Notes: generated by a model from the sequence alone, not told the origin. A stretch of 64,000 nt of DNA from Hwanghaeella grinnelliae (GCF_004005845.1 NZ_SADE01000001.1:1550001-1614000); one strand, 5' to 3'; numbered from the stretch's first letter, positions 1 through 9,615 are shown. Program-made: numbers and translations.

Positions 1-1068
1 GCCGGGGCGTTCGCGGGTGGCTGTACCTCGCCGACGGTTGTGATGATCGTGCCGGACCATGAGGAGAATACCTTCTGGGGCCCCTATACGCGATTTACCC
101 GGGCCGCCGCCGCCGACCTCGGTATCGATCTTCGGCTGGTTTTCGCTGAGCCGAATGACCGTTTCGATTATCTTGAACGCTTTATCGAGGTTCAGGCCGC
201 ATATCCGCCGGCCGACTATGTCGCCGTCTTCGCCTATTTCGCCGGCCTGCCACAGGTATTGGAACTGGCGCAACGGACAGGGAACAAGGTCGTCACCTTC
301 AATTCCGGCATATCGGACACCGACCGGGTGATCGTCGGAACCCCTCGGACTCGCTTTTCGAACTGGATACTGCACAGCCAGGCGGCGGATCTGGAGGCCG
401 GCCGTCTGCAGGCCAGCGCGATCGTCGGCCGGGCCCGGAAGATGTTCGGGTTGAGCAAGACCGAAACCGTCCGGGTTACGGCCTTGGGCGGCAATCTGAC
501 GACCGGCGCAAGCCTTGAGCGGCGCGACGGGTTAGCGGCTTTCTTCAGTGCCGGCGACCTTCCGGAGACGGTGAACCAATTCGTTTTCGCCAATTGGGAT
601 TATGAAAGAGGCTTCTATACCGCCAAGGGGCTGTTCCAGCGTTATCCGGAAACCCACGCGGTCTGGACGGCATCCTTCGATTTGGGACGCGCGGCGATCG
701 ATGCCTGGCGGGCGGTCCGGCCCGGAAAACCCCTGCCCATCGTCGGCACGATCAGTGGCGGCTGGGACGCCAGGGCCTTCGAAATGATGGAGCGGAAAGA
801 ACTGGATGTGGTTTTGGGCGGGCATTTCTCCGAAGGGGCCTGGCTGATGGCGCTGATCCAGGATTATGACAGCGGCCTGGATTTCATCGACGAGGTCGGC
901 ACCGAGCTGTATTTCCCGCTGGAACTGGCGGGGCCGGGCAATTTTGAGCGGATTCGGGAGACCTTCCGGGTCCGGGATTGGGACCGGATCGACTTCAAGC
1001 GGCTATCGAAATGTCACCGCCCGTTGCTGGAGCGCTACGATTTCAGCCTGCGAAACTTGCTGCGTTGA
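1..1068 (+). CDS. Periplasmic type-1 binding protein (sugar/LuxP-like), 5' end cut by window
   Basis: Reading is open from base 1, so the true start and most of the signal peptide lie outside the window; the visible N-terminus (AGAFAGGCTSPTVV) looks like the end of a signal peptide with a Cys at or near the mature start. The body resembles substrate-binding proteins of the sugar/autoinducer type-1 fold: a conserved FWGPY segment early, an LGIDL strand, and a C-terminal LGGHF/EGAWL segment. It is clearly paralogous to the next gene at 1441, sharing FWGPY, NWILQ/HS, GxxLxRRDGL, NQFVF and a common ending. No permease or ATPase gene is adjacent, so it may feed a sensor instead of a transporter; the ligand is unknown. 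Confidence 0.7.
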   Translation, partial: AGAFAGGCTSPTVVMIVPDHEENTFWGPYTRFTRAAAADLGIDLRLVFAEPNDRFDYLERFIEVQAAYPPADYVAVFAYFAGLPQVLELAQRTGNKVVTFNSGISDTDRVIVGTPRTRFSNWILHSQAADLEAGRLQASAIVGRARKMFGLSKTETVRVTALGGNLTTGASLERRDGLAAFFSAGDLPETVNQFVFANWDYERGFYTAKGLFQRYPETHAVWTASFDLGRAAIDAWRAVRPGKPLPIVGTISGGWDARAFEMMERKELDVVLGGHFSEGAWLMALIQDYDSGLDFIDEVGTELYFPLELAGPGNFERIRETFRVRDWDRIDFKRLSKCHRPLLERYDFSLRNLLR

Positions 1069-1153
1069 GAAGGCGTCGCGGAAAGACACCCGAAAGCCAG
1101 ACGTATTGCGCTGTCCGCACGCAAGCCGTCCTGACGAGAGGCGCTCAGAGACA

Positions 1154-1207
1154 GTAGAGCCGCGCTCTATTCCCGGTTTGACCACCGTGTCGGGGCATAG
1201 CGCAGTC
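1154..1207 (+). repeat. Direct repeat, copy 1 (partner 2715-2768)
   Basis: About 54 bases beginning GTAGAGCCGCGCTC and running into the 5' part of a tRNA-Pro. They match 2715-2768 with about five differences by eye. The two copies lie downstream of the two paralogous binding-protein genes, which marks the edge of a tandem duplication of a gene-plus-tRNA unit. Confidence 0.8.
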
Positions 1208-1240
1208 AGATCGCGCGCCTGTCTAGGGATCGGCAGGATG
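1191..1240 (+). pseudogene. Decayed 5' half of tRNA-Pro
   Basis: Begins CGGGGCATAGCGCAGTC, identical to the first 17 bases of the intact tRNA-Pro at 2752. It then diverges in the D and anticodon arms and has no recognisable T arm, 3' acceptor strand or CCA. It cannot fold as a full cloverleaf, so it is read as a relic of a duplicated tRNA gene. Confidence 0.75.
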
Positions 1241-1440
1241 CCTTTCCGGCATTTGTCGGAATGCCACAACGCGGCGGTGGATCATCACGACTTCGGTCCG
1301 GACATCATTTCTCCGCACCAGGGCATGGCCTTTCAGATCTTTACGGCAAGGTGGACCATGGTTTGCCCATGACAATCCCGGGCAGTTTAATTATATACCC
1401 CTCGCTAATATAAAGTGCATGATTTCCCGGCAGTCGGCAT

Positions 1441-2631
1441 TTGATCTTTGCGGCCGGTTGGCCACGTTTGGAGGAATGGATCTTTTTCGATATCCGCCCT
1501 ATCGCTGCCGTTCTTGTGACGGCCTTGTGCGCCGTGGGTCCGGCACCCGCTGCCGCCGTGCCGGCGTGTGAATCCCCATCGGTCGTCATGTCCTTTCCCA
1601 CGACCTTAAAATCACCTTTTTGGGGCCCCTATGCGGAAATCGCGGAAAGGGCCGCGCGCGACCTGAACATCCACCTTAAAATATCCGCTTCCACCGGCAA
1701 TAATCGGTCGGATTTCATGGCGCGTTTGAGGGATGACCTTACCGGTAAAACTCTACCGGGGAATGAACCGCCGGACTATCTGCTCGTCTTCCCATATTTT
1801 GGTGTCGTTCCTGAGGTGATGGAGTTGTCAGAGCGTCTAGGCGTTCGCGTGGTGACCTTGAATTCGGCAGTGGGAAGCCATGACCGGGAAACCGTCGGCC
1901 AGCCCAGAGGGCGGTACAAGAACTGGATTTTGCAGAGTTTCGCGGATGACGAACAGGCGGGCTATGAATTGGCCGCGGCGCTTGAGCGGGCGGCGCGTCA
2001 GCGTTTCGGCCTGGGCGACAGCGGCGTCGTCAAAATGAACGCGGTTGGTGGGAATCACGTTGCAGGGTCCAGCCTTTTGCGGCGCGACGGTCTGGAACGT
2101 TTTATCCTGTCCACCGGCGACCATGTCGCGTTGAATCAATTCGTCTTCACGGATTGGACATACAAACGGGGCCGGGAAGTCAACAAAGGCATGCTTCGCC
2201 GTTACGCGCGCACACACGCCATTTGGACCGTCAGTCCGAATTTGGGGAGGGCTGCCGCGGATGAAATAGATGCGTCAGCCCGCACCGGGCCGCGCCCGGT
2301 TGTCGGCTTGTTTGATGGCGCCTTTAGCAAAAGCGCCCTGGAAGGGTTGGAAAACGGTCGGTATTCAGCCGTCGCAGGCGGACATTTCATCGAGGGCGGA
2401 ATCCTGTTGACGCTGGTGTTGGATCATTTCAACGGGTTTGATTTCGCCGACGACATTGGAACCGAACTGAAAACTCCCTTCCTTGTTGCGGGACCGGAGA
2501 ATCGTGAGGAAATCCAGAAGTTTATGAATCGTTGGGTGGGGGACGGAAACAAATACCGCCGATTTTCCAAGTGTTTTAATCGCGACCTGAAAAAATACCA
2601 TTTCGACAGGCGGATGATGCTGGACCAATAG
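1441..2631 (+). CDS. Periplasmic type-1 binding protein (sugar/LuxP-like), paralogue of the gene at 1-1068
   Basis: A full-length binding protein of about 390 residues. The N-terminus has a hydrophobic stretch (IAAVLVTALCAVG) ending in APAAA, a plausible signal peptide; mature protein would start near VPACES. The start is uncertain: the frame opens at 1423 and offers only TTG codons (1441, 1468) before the signal peptide, while a nearby ATG is out of frame. Conserved blocks shared with the upstream paralogue include FWGPY, VVTLNS, NWILQS, NQFVF and GGHF. By eye it is well diverged from that copy, so the duplication is old. It lies just before tRNA-Pro and converges on a Cache-domain sensor kinase at 2863, which could be a partner, though nothing in the sequence proves this. 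Confidence 0.75.
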   Translation: MIFAAGWPRLEEWIFFDIRPIAAVLVTALCAVGPAPAAAVPACESPSVVMSFPTTLKSPFWGPYAEIAERAARDLNIHLKISASTGNNRSDFMARLRDDLTGKTLPGNEPPDYLLVFPYFGVVPEVMELSERLGVRVVTLNSAVGSHDRETVGQPRGRYKNWILQSFADDEQAGYELAAALERAARQRFGLGDSGVVKMNAVGGNHVAGSSLLRRDGLERFILSTGDHVALNQFVFTDWTYKRGREVNKGMLRRYARTHAIWTVSPNLGRAAADEIDASARTGPRPVVGLFDGAFSKSALEGLENGRYSAVAGGHFIEGGILLTLVLDHFNGFDFADDIGTELKTPFLVAGPENREEIQKFMNRWVGDGNKYRRFSKCFNRDLKKYHFDRRMMLDQ

Positions 2632-2751
2632 GGGCGTCCAGCATAGCGGCGGCTTGCAAAGCAGGGATAGCCAAAAACGCGGCAAACCGTTCTTGCCAAG
2701 CCCGGGATGAGTGAGTAGAACCGCGCTCTATTCGCGGTTCAACCGCCGTGT

Positions 2752-2828
2752 CGGGGCATAGCGCAGTCTGGTAGCGCGTCCGTCTGGGGGACGGGAGGTC
2801 GTAGGTTCAAATCCTGCTGCCCCGACCA
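2752..2828 (+). tRNA. tRNA-Pro, anticodon GGG
   Basis: A 77-base cloverleaf. The acceptor strands CGGGGCA and TGCCCCG pair fully, with discriminator A and an encoded CCA at 2826-2828. The D arm is GCGC...GCGC, the anticodon loop is CTGGGGG giving anticodon GGG, and the T loop is TTCAAAT. The CGGGG acceptor start is typical of bacterial tRNA-Pro. A decayed copy of the 5' half is at 1191. Confidence 0.93.
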
Positions 2829-2862
2829 TAATTCCCCAAAAAGCAAAAGTTTACGGCGAAGC

Positions 2863-4725
2863 TCAATCCGCTCGCGCCTCGCGCGGGACGACCCTGTCCG
2901 CGGGGAGGATCACGGTCGCGGTCAGGCCGCCATGCGCGTTGTTGGTGATTTCGAACCGTGCGTCATGCGCGTTGGCCAGGGTCGTCACAATGGCAAGGCC
3001 GAGGCCCGAACCCTCGAAATTTCGTTCGCCGGCCTGATCGCCGCGCTGGAACGGTTCCATAAGGCGGGGCAGATCTTCTTCCGGAATGCCGGGTCCGCTA
3101 TCAGTGACGGAAAGGCTGAGTTCGCCATCCCCGGTGTCCTTGATCAAGATGCCGACGCGTGACCCGGCGGGACTGAACCGAATGGCGTTGTTGGCCAGAT
3201 TGACCAGGATCTGGGTCAGGCGGTGATCGTCGCCGCGGATCGCCTTTGCGGTCTGCATTTCGCGGGTAACCGTCACGCGCCTGTCGCGTGCGCCGCTTTC
3301 GATGATCAGAAGCACACGGTCGAGCAGCCGGGCAGGGTCGACCGTTTCGTCGTGCAATGACAGGCTTCCGTGTTCGATCCGGGAGATGTCCATCATATCG
3401 TCGATCAGACGCATCAAGTGCTGGGCGCTGCCGCGGATCGCATCTGCATAGGCGCCGTATCGGGCCGGTTGGACCGGGCCGTAAATGCCCTGCGCCATGG
3501 CGTCGCTATAGCCGATGATGGCGTTCATCGGCGTGCGCAATTCGTGGCTGGCGTTTGCCAGGAACAGGGATTTCGTTTGGTTCGCAAGGTCGGCCTCAAC
3601 CAAGGCGTTGTGCAATTCGGCCTCGGCCCGTTCCTTTGTGTCGGCCATATCGTTGAACTGGGTTCCCAGATCTCGGAACTCGGCAGGGGTCAGAAGCGAC
3701 GGATTGTTCCGAACACGGACGCCTTTTTCGCCAGCCGCCATCTTGCGCGCCGCCAGGGCTGTCTCCCGAACCGGCGCAATCATCGACAATGACAGCCACC
3801 AACCCGTTGCGACCGCCAGAAACAGACCGGCCGCCAGGACCAGGACGGCCGATTGGCTTGCCTCTTCCGCCGCCTCATGCAGTTCGGATATCGGCTGTGG
3901 GATCATCACACCCCAACCGGTACCGGCGACCGCGGTAAAGCCCGCGACCATATCGGCCTTCACGGCGGGTGAGTAGAACAGCGATATGCCGGTTTCCCCG
4001 CCCATCATTCGCCGGACCGGGTCGACCTTGGACAGGTTCTTCCGTTCCGCGATCCAGGCCGGGCGGGGATGGAACAGAACGGATCCCGTGTGGTCGACGA
4101 TCGCGGCGTGGCCCTTTACCCCGAAATTGATGGCCGCGCCGAGGGAGCGGATATAGTCGGTCCGGACCTCGCTGATCGCCAATTTGTCGCCGATGCGGCA
4201 GGTCAGGTAGATGACCGGGGCGTTATCGATGCCCGTCGTAACGCCGCTGAACACGGTTTCCGTCCGCTCGGCAATTGGGGCAATTGCGTCCAAGTCCAAA
4301 TCGGTTGCGATGTTGGGGCAGGGATGCGTCGCGGCATACAGGTTCAGCGGCGCCTTCCCACCGCTCAGATCGATGACGCAGATAAACGAAATGGCCAGAT
4401 TGTCCATGATGGCGTCGGCGCCGGGGATAGGGTCGCCTTTAAGGCTGGAATGGACCAGCAGGACAAAATCGCTGGAAAGGTCCTGGTGATAGCGCTGAAG
4501 GGCGGCGCTGACATTGTTGGCCAGAAGAAGATGCCTGTCCTTGACGTCGTCGAGTTGCCGTTGGTACGCGGTTTGTTCAGACCAAACCCAGAACAGGACC
4601 AGCGGCACCACGGCCGCAAAGGTCAACACCCCGACAAGCAGTAGGCGCAAGGGGGCGCGCCGACCGGGCGAATTTGGTTTTCGTGTTGGCGTGCTCTTCT
4701 GCAGCGGGGCCTCGCCTTCCCTCAT
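2863..4725 (-). CDS. Membrane sensor histidine kinase (Cache-HAMP-HisKA-HATPase)
   Basis: About 620 residues. One membrane segment lies near residues 29-49 and another near 292-316, bracketing a periplasmic region of about 240 residues that looks like a double-Cache sensor ([23 protein letters not shown]). A HAMP-like linker follows. The H-box ASHELRTP puts the phospho-acceptor His at about residue 394, then N box (NLANNAI), DSGPGI and GSGLGLAI of the ATPase domain. All catalytic motifs are present. No receiver or response regulator gene is adjacent, so it is an orphan kinase. The open frame also reaches a TTG one codon upstream; ATG 4725 is preferred. It is convergent with the binding-protein/tRNA pair. 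Confidence 0.92.
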   Translation of the reverse strand: MREGEAPLQKSTPTRKPNSPGRRAPLRLLLVGVLTFAAVVPLVLFWVWSEQTAYQRQLDDVKDRHLLLANNVSAALQRYHQDLSSDFVLLVHSSLKGDPIPGADAIMDNLAISFICVIDLSGGKAPLNLYAATHPCPNIATDLDLDAIAPIAERTETVFSGVTTGIDNAPVIYLTCRIGDKLAISEVRTDYIRSLGAAINFGVKGHAAIVDHTGSVLFHPRPAWIAERKNLSKVDPVRRMMGGETGISLFYSPAVKADMVAGFTAVAGTGWGVMIPQPISELHEAAEEASQSAVLVLAAGLFLAVATGWWLSLSMIAPVRETALAARKMAAGEKGVRVRNNPSLLTPAEFRDLGTQFNDMADTKERAEAELHNALVEADLANQTKSLFLANASHELRTPMNAIIGYSDAMAQGIYGPVQPARYGAYADAIRGSAQHLMRLIDDMMDISRIEHGSLSLHDETVDPARLLDRVLLIIESGARDRRVTVTREMQTAKAIRGDDHRLTQILVNLANNAIRFSPAGSRVGILIKDTGDGELSLSVTDSGPGIPEEDLPRLMEPFQRGDQAGERNFEGSGLGLAIVTTLANAHDARFEITNNAHGGLTATVILPADRVVPREARAD

Positions 4726-4849
4726 CAATACATTCGCTAGGACGTCCCCCCCATCCTGCGCGGAAGTGTAGCGGTGTTCGCCTAATGCGGGAAGGTGCTA
4801 AGCAATCAGCGTTCGGATCGCCTGGATTCTCCGGAACGAAGAGTAAGGC

Positions 4850-5935
4850 TCAGCTTTGTAGAGCCTCGAGCAGCCAATGGTGAAGCGCGCCGATGGAATG
4901 TTCAGACCTGACACCACCTTTCGGGTCGATGATGAGCGGTCCCGGGCGGTAACCGCGGCTGGCAAGCCCACGCTGTACGGATTCAACCAGATGAATGTCC
5001 TCTTCGACCGTCGTGGAACGGTCCTGAAGCGCCAACCGGCGGATTGTCTCCGAGTCCACGCCGCCTTCGGTGTACCAGCCGCGCCAGACTGTCACCGATC
5101 CGCAGCCATTGGTCCGCCAATGGTAGGTGTTCAGGATATTGCCGGGATAAACCTGGAATGAGAAAAGCGGCCACAGGAACCAGGACCGGTAATCCGTCGC
5201 ATGCGGGTTGCTGTCCGGGTCGACCGGATAGGTCATGGTGTCCAAACCGGAGGATTCGGTTGTATGGCACAAAACGTAGCCGTCCTGTTTGGCGATGTCA
5301 TAGGTCTCCGGCTTGATTACGCCGGTGGAAAAGGTCGGATGGTTCAGGCTGCAATGGTAACATTCGGAGTAGTTTTCGACCGACACTTTCCAATTGCAGG
5401 CTTCCGGCACCGCCACCCATTCCAATGGTTCCAGCATGTCGATGTTAGGCACGTAGTCGCGTAGAGCCGCCCGCACGCCTGGATACCAGTCATCCATCGG
5501 CAAGGCGTCGTCGTCCAGATTGACGAAAATGAAACCGTTGAAGTTCTCCGTCCGCACCTCGGTGAGGCAGATTGCCGAGGGATCCAGGCCGTCGACCGCC
5601 TCCATGTTGGGGGCCGATTTCAATTTGCCGGTCAGGTCATAGGACCAGGCGTGATAAGGGCAGACGAGGAGACGTTTCCGACCGGACCCGGACACCATTT
5701 GATGCGCCCGATGCTGGCAGACATTGTAGAAGGCCCGGATGACGCCGTCGCGGCCGTGAATCGCGAACAGGCTCTCGCCGGCGATCTCGAAAGTGAAATA
5801 GTCGCCTGGCCGCTTGACCTCCGCCGCATGACCGGCGAACTGCCAGGTGCGCGACAAAAGGGTGGTACGCTCCTGTTCGAAAATCGACGGGTCCGTGTAA
5901 AACGAAGCGGGCAGGGCGTGCGGCGTTGCGTTCAT
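4850..5935 (-). CDS. Rieske-type aromatic-ring/N-demethylating oxygenase, large subunit
   Basis: 361 residues. The Rieske [2Fe-2S] site is C-x-H-x16-C-x2-H (CQH...CPYH) in the first third. The mononuclear iron site is visible as ECYHCSLNH in the C-terminal half. The family (ring-hydroxylating oxygenase alpha subunits) includes enzymes that demethylate glycine betaine, stachydrine and carnitine-like compounds. The setting fits that branch: it follows the RpiR regulator by 17 bases on the same strand and is divergent from a dimethylglycine/sarcosine dehydrogenase-like gene. It needs an electron-transfer reductase, and none is encoded nearby. The substrate is inferred to be an N-methylated amine; identity cannot be read from sequence. 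Confidence 0.88.
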   Translation of the reverse strand: MNATPHALPASFYTDPSIFEQERTTLLSRTWQFAGHAAEVKRPGDYFTFEIAGESLFAIHGRDGVIRAFYNVCQHRAHQMVSGSGRKRLLVCPYHAWSYDLTGKLKSAPNMEAVDGLDPSAICLTEVRTENFNGFIFVNLDDDALPMDDWYPGVRAALRDYVPNIDMLEPLEWVAVPEACNWKVSVENYSECYHCSLNHPTFSTGVIKPETYDIAKQDGYVLCHTTESSGLDTMTYPVDPDSNPHATDYRSWFLWPLFSFQVYPGNILNTYHWRTNGCGSVTVWRGWYTEGGVDSETIRRLALQDRSTTVEEDIHLVESVQRGLASRGYRPGPLIIDPKGGVRSEHSIGALHHWLLEALQS

Positions 5936-5952
5936 TCCCGGGGCTTCCCTGG

Positions 5953-6843
5953 CTAAGGCTGATAGATGCCAAGTCGGTGCCGACGCTCGTGAAAGCGGTC
6001 GATATTGTCAATGACCTCCGCCGGCGCATCGGCGATCACGAAGGCCATCAGCGTTTCCAAGAGCGCGATAAGCGCGACGGAAGACGGAAAGAATTGTGGT
6101 GTGTCGGAGCCGATGACGAAACCATGGTCGGCGCTTGTAATCACGGGTGAGGCAGGGCTGTCCGATATCCCGATCAGTGTTGCGCCTTGTTCTTTGGCCA
6201 AAACGGCGGCCTCGACCACTTCCGTTCGATAAGGCTTGCAGGTAATCGCGATCAGAACGTCCTGTTCGTTTGCCCGGCTTAGATCGTCCGAGGCGACTCC
6301 GCCCGACCGCGGGATCGCCCAGATGTTATAGGACGCCATATCCGCAAGATAGGCGAAGTTCCGGGCGTTGCTATTGTTCACGCCGACCCCCAGAACGAAG
6401 GTGTTGCGCGACGCCACGATGTCGTCGGCAGCAGCCTTCATCTTTTCGGCGTTGGTCCCGGCGAATGTCGCTTCGATGTTGCGGATCGCACTTTCCACCA
6501 TATCGGCATAGAGCCCGCCCAACTGTCCGCTTTGGCCCAAGGATTGAAGCCATCGGGCGCGGTCGGGAAAGTTTAGGTTGCCGCGCCGGATTTCCTCACG
6601 GAACGGTTCGCGGAAGTCGTCATAGCCGTCAAAACCGATAGTGCGGGCCATCCGAACCAGCGTGTTCGGTTTGACCGCGGCGGCGCTCGCCATTTCCCGG
6701 ATCGAACAGACACCCACATCGTTTGGGTTTTCCAAGACGTAGGTCGCCGCCTTGCGGGTCTCGGGCGTCAATTGCCCAAGCTCCGCGGCCAGGGCTTCCA
6801 AGACGCCATTCGAAGAGAGGTGTGAAACGTTCGTATCATTCAT
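5953..6843 (-). CDS. RpiR/MurR-family transcriptional regulator with SIS domain
   Basis: 296 residues. The N-terminal helix-turn-helix region (about 20-95) carries SIREMASAAAVKPNTLVRMARTIGF, typical of RpiR. The C-terminal SIS sugar-phosphate-binding fold spans about 125-270 and contains ITCKPYRTEV and ISDSPASP. RpiR proteins usually sense small catabolic metabolites. It is the first gene of a leftward pair with the Rieske oxygenase and is divergent from the flavoprotein operon at 6924, so it probably controls both from the shared 80-base intergenic region. Confidence 0.93.
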   Translation of the reverse strand: MNDTNVSHLSSNGVLEALAAELGQLTPETRKAATYVLENPNDVGVCSIREMASAAAVKPNTLVRMARTIGFDGYDDFREPFREEIRRGNLNFPDRARWLQSLGQSGQLGGLYADMVESAIRNIEATFAGTNAEKMKAAADDIVASRNTFVLGVGVNNSNARNFAYLADMASYNIWAIPRSGGVASDDLSRANEQDVLIAITCKPYRTEVVEAAVLAKEQGATLIGISDSPASPVITSADHGFVIGSDTPQFFPSSVALIALLETLMAFVIADAPAEVIDNIDRFHERRHRLGIYQP

Positions 6844-6923
6844 GATTGACGATGGTACAAATGTTTGATTACCGTGTCGACAGATTTCGACATCATCCGG
6901 AAATTCTGAAAAAGGGTTTCATC
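6844..6923. promoter_or_regulatory. Divergent promoter region of the N-methyl amine cluster
   Basis: Eighty bases separate the RpiR gene start from the flavoprotein ATG. Both transcription units must start here, and the region is the natural binding site for the RpiR protein. It is locally AT-richer than its flanks. No operator is certain: a loose dyad of TCATTCATGATTGACGATG around 6837-6855 is the best candidate. Confidence 0.45.
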
Positions 6924-9383
6924 ATGGCTGCAGCTCTACCCGGTCAGGCACGCGTGGTTATCGTCGGCGGCGGCATCATGGGCTGCGGCCTGGCTTACCA
7001 TTTGGCCCACGAAGGCTGGACCGACACGGTGCTGCTTGAGAAAGCGGAATTGACAAGCGGGTCGACCTGGCACGCGGCGGGACAGATCACCCAATCGACC
7101 AGTTCCTTCGGGATAGGCAAATGCGTCGGCTACAATATCGATCTCTATTCCGGTGCGCTGGAAAAGGAGACGGGCCAGTCCGTCACTTGGCACGGCTGCG
7201 GGTCTTTCCGACTTGCTTACACCGAGGACGAGATGGACTGGCTGCGCCACACTTTGAGTGTGACGCGCACGCTGGGCTTCAATGCGGAACTGGTCGGGCC
7301 CGACCGGATCGCGGAACTGCATCCCTTTTACAATCTGGAAGGCGTGCTCGGGGCTCTGCATACACCCGATGACGGCCATGCGGACCCGACCGGGATCGCG
7401 CAGGCGCTGGCGACCGGGGCGCGGCAGTTGGGCGCCAAGATCGTCAGGCGCTGCCGGGCGACGGACATACGCCAGGAACCGAATGGCGAATGGGTGGTCG
7501 AAACCGAACTCGGCGTCATCCGCTGCGAGCATGTGGTGAATGCAGGCGGAACCTATGCAAGGCAGATCGGCGAATGGAACGGGTTGATCCTGCCCATGAC
7601 CTCGATGACCCACCATTACTTCGTGACCGACACGGTGCCGGAGTTTCAGGCGCTGGAAACCGAACTGCCCGTGGTGCGCGACGATCGGCTGGTGTCAGGC
7701 TATATCCGGATGGAGCAGAAATCCGGTTTGATCGGGATCTACGAAAAGGAAAACCCCAACACGGTTTGGGAAGACCATTGCCCGTGGGAGGCGGAGAACG
7801 AACTGTTTGACGCCGACTACGATCGCGTCATGCCCTGGCTTGAAAACGCGTTCGACCGAATGCCGGTTCTGGCGGAGCTGGGCATCAAACGCGTCGTGCA
7901 TGGCGCGATCAGCCATCCGCCCGATGGCAATCCGATGATCGGTCCGGCACCGGGGGTGCGAAACTATTGGTGTTGCTGCGGCACCCAGATCGGCATCGGC
8001 TGGGGCCCGGGACTGACCCGGGAATTGGCCCGATGGATGGTGCACGGCGCGGCCGATATCTCGATGCGGGAATTCGATCCACGCCGGTTCGGGCCTTATG
8101 CCAGCAAGGATTGGCAGGTCGAAAAGGCCAAGGAAGATTACTGTTTACGCCATGAGATTCCCTTTCCGCATTTCAACCGTTTGGCCGGTCGGCCGATCAA
8201 GCCGTCGCCCTTGTTCGAACGTTTGAAGGGAAAAGGGGCCGTTTATGAGGAAGTCTTTGGTCACGAGCGACCGCGCTGGTTTGCCAAGGGCGATGTGGAA
8301 CAGCGCGACTATTATTCCTTCCGACGAACCGTTGTACATGATGTGGTCGGGGCAGAGGTGCGCGCGGTGCGGGAACGCGCCGGCATCATGGATATCTCCG
8401 CCTTTACGAAGGTCGAGGTTACGGGCCCCGATGCTGAGGCCTTCCTGGAACCGCTGGTCGCCAACCGCCTGCCGCGCAAATTAGGCGGCATTGCGCTGAC
8501 CCATATGCTGAACCGGCGTGGACGGATCGAGCTGGAAGCGACCGTTGTGCGCTTGGGCGAAGATAGGTTCTATCTGGTTTGCGCGGCTTTCTTCGAACAA
8601 CGATTGATGGACCATCTCCAAACCCATGCCGGGGACAGCGCCGTCACGATCAAATGTCTGTCGGAGGATTGGTCTGCGCTTACGATCAACGGGCCACGGT
8701 CCCGCGATATTTTGGCCGCCTGTACCCCCTCCCGCTTGGACAACGCGCATTTCCGCTGGATGTCCGCGCAGCAAATCGAAATCGCCGGCCAGCAGGTCTG
8801 GGCCATGCGCCTTTCCTATGCGGGTGAATTGGGCTGGGAACTGCATATGCCGCGCGGCTCGGCCCTTGCGGTTTACGACGCGCTTTGGGCGGCGGGCGAA
8901 GCTTGTGGACTGGCCGATTACGGCAGCTTCGCGATGAACGCGATGCGGATGGAAAAAGCGTTCAAGGGGGCGGGAGAACTGACCAACGAGGTCACGCTTC
9001 CGGAAGCCGACGTTATGCGCTTCGTGAAACTGGACAAGGAATTCCTGGGCAAGGCGGAAACGCAGGCCTCATCTGCCGGGGATCTGCCATGGATCTGCGC
9101 CTATCTTTCTTTCGACTCTGATGGCGAGGTTGACGGCCATGGCGGGGAGGCGGTTTTGCACGACGGCAAGGTTGTTGGTTCCACATCCTCCGTCGCTTAT
9201 GGGCATTCTGTCGGCAAGGTCCTGTCCTTCGCCTATCTGAAGCCGGACGCGGCCGCGCCGGGCACGAAGCTGGAGGTCGTTGTCCATGGAGAAGCGCGCC
9301 CGGCCGTGGTGTTGGACGGGCCGGCCTACGATCCGGAAAGCTTGCGGCCACGGACTGACGCGGTCGAGGCCGCGGCGGAATGA
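6924..9383 (+). CDS. FAD-dependent dimethylglycine/sarcosine dehydrogenase-like protein with GcvT domain
   Basis: 819 residues from ATG 6924. A longer frame opens at TTG 6846, but the Rossmann core begins right after ATG 6924, which is a more natural start. Residues 11-30 hold the FAD motif (VVIVGGGIMG), and STWHAAG places His50 where dimethylglycine and sarcosine dehydrogenases attach FAD covalently. The FAD/DAO half ends near residue 400; the second half is a folate-binding aminomethyltransferase (GcvT) domain with SYAGELGWE and GSFAMNAMRMEK. Such enzymes oxidise N-methyl groups and pass the one-carbon unit to tetrahydrofolate. First gene of a rightward operon with 9380 and 9616. It fits the step after Rieske demethylation of a quaternary amine. 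Confidence 0.9.
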   Translation: MAAALPGQARVVIVGGGIMGCGLAYHLAHEGWTDTVLLEKAELTSGSTWHAAGQITQSTSSFGIGKCVGYNIDLYSGALEKETGQSVTWHGCGSFRLAYTEDEMDWLRHTLSVTRTLGFNAELVGPDRIAELHPFYNLEGVLGALHTPDDGHADPTGIAQALATGARQLGAKIVRRCRATDIRQEPNGEWVVETELGVIRCEHVVNAGGTYARQIGEWNGLILPMTSMTHHYFVTDTVPEFQALETELPVVRDDRLVSGYIRMEQKSGLIGIYEKENPNTVWEDHCPWEAENELFDADYDRVMPWLENAFDRMPVLAELGIKRVVHGAISHPPDGNPMIGPAPGVRNYWCCCGTQIGIGWGPGLTRELARWMVHGAADISMREFDPRRFGPYASKDWQVEKAKEDYCLRHEIPFPHFNRLAGRPIKPSPLFERLKGKGAVYEEVFGHERPRWFAKGDVEQRDYYSFRRTVVHDVVGAEVRAVRERAGIMDISAFTKVEVTGPDAEAFLEPLVANRLPRKLGGIALTHMLNRRGRIELEATVVRLGEDRFYLVCAAFFEQRLMDHLQTHAGDSAVTIKCLSEDWSALTINGPRSRDILAACTPSRLDNAHFRWMSAQQIEIAGQQVWAMRLSYAGELGWELHMPRGSALAVYDALWAAGEACGLADYGSFAMNAMRMEKAFKGAGELTNEVTLPEADVMRFVKLDKEFLGKAETQASSAGDLPWICAYLSFDSDGEVDGHGGEAVLHDGKVVGSTSSVAYGHSVGKVLSFAYLKPDAAAPGTKLEVVVHGEARPAVVLDGPAYDPESLRPRTDAVEAAAE

Positions 9384-9586
9384 GGGCGGCTGCCCTGCAT
9401 CTCGGCGCGGAAACGGACACCCGCTTCGTGCTGAATGTCTGCGACCTGTCTGGTTCCGTCACGCCGAGGCTGGCTGAAGACGGACCGGTCAGGCAAGATG
9501 GTGTGATCGCGGTGCCGGACGGCGTCGGATTAGGAATAACCGTGGACCGGGCCCGCCTTGGCGAGCCCGCTCTTACGCTGAACTAG
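9380..9586 (+). pseudogene. C-terminal fragment of a mandelate racemase/muconate lactonizing enzyme-type (enolase superfamily) protein
   Basis: A 68-codon frame whose ATG overlaps the TGA of the preceding gene (ATGA). It reads as the last segment of an enolase-superfamily enzyme: AALHLGAETDTRFV, then DGVIAVPDGVGLGITVDRA and LGEPA, the usual ending after the barrel. The barrel itself, with catalytic Lys and metal-binding acids, is absent. It is therefore most likely the surviving 3' end of a deleted gene. Enolase-superfamily epimerases occur in hydroxyproline-betaine catabolism beside Rieske demethylases, which suits this cluster. A small independent protein cannot be excluded. Confidence 0.55.
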
Positions 9587-9615
9587 CGGCAAATTTGGCG
9601 TCGAGGAGAATGAAG

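Noticed and set aside
1191-2828. tRNA-Pro as an attachment site of an integrated element
   Set aside because: No integrase gene is present, and integration would usually leave a duplicated 3' tRNA end, while here the 5' half is repeated.
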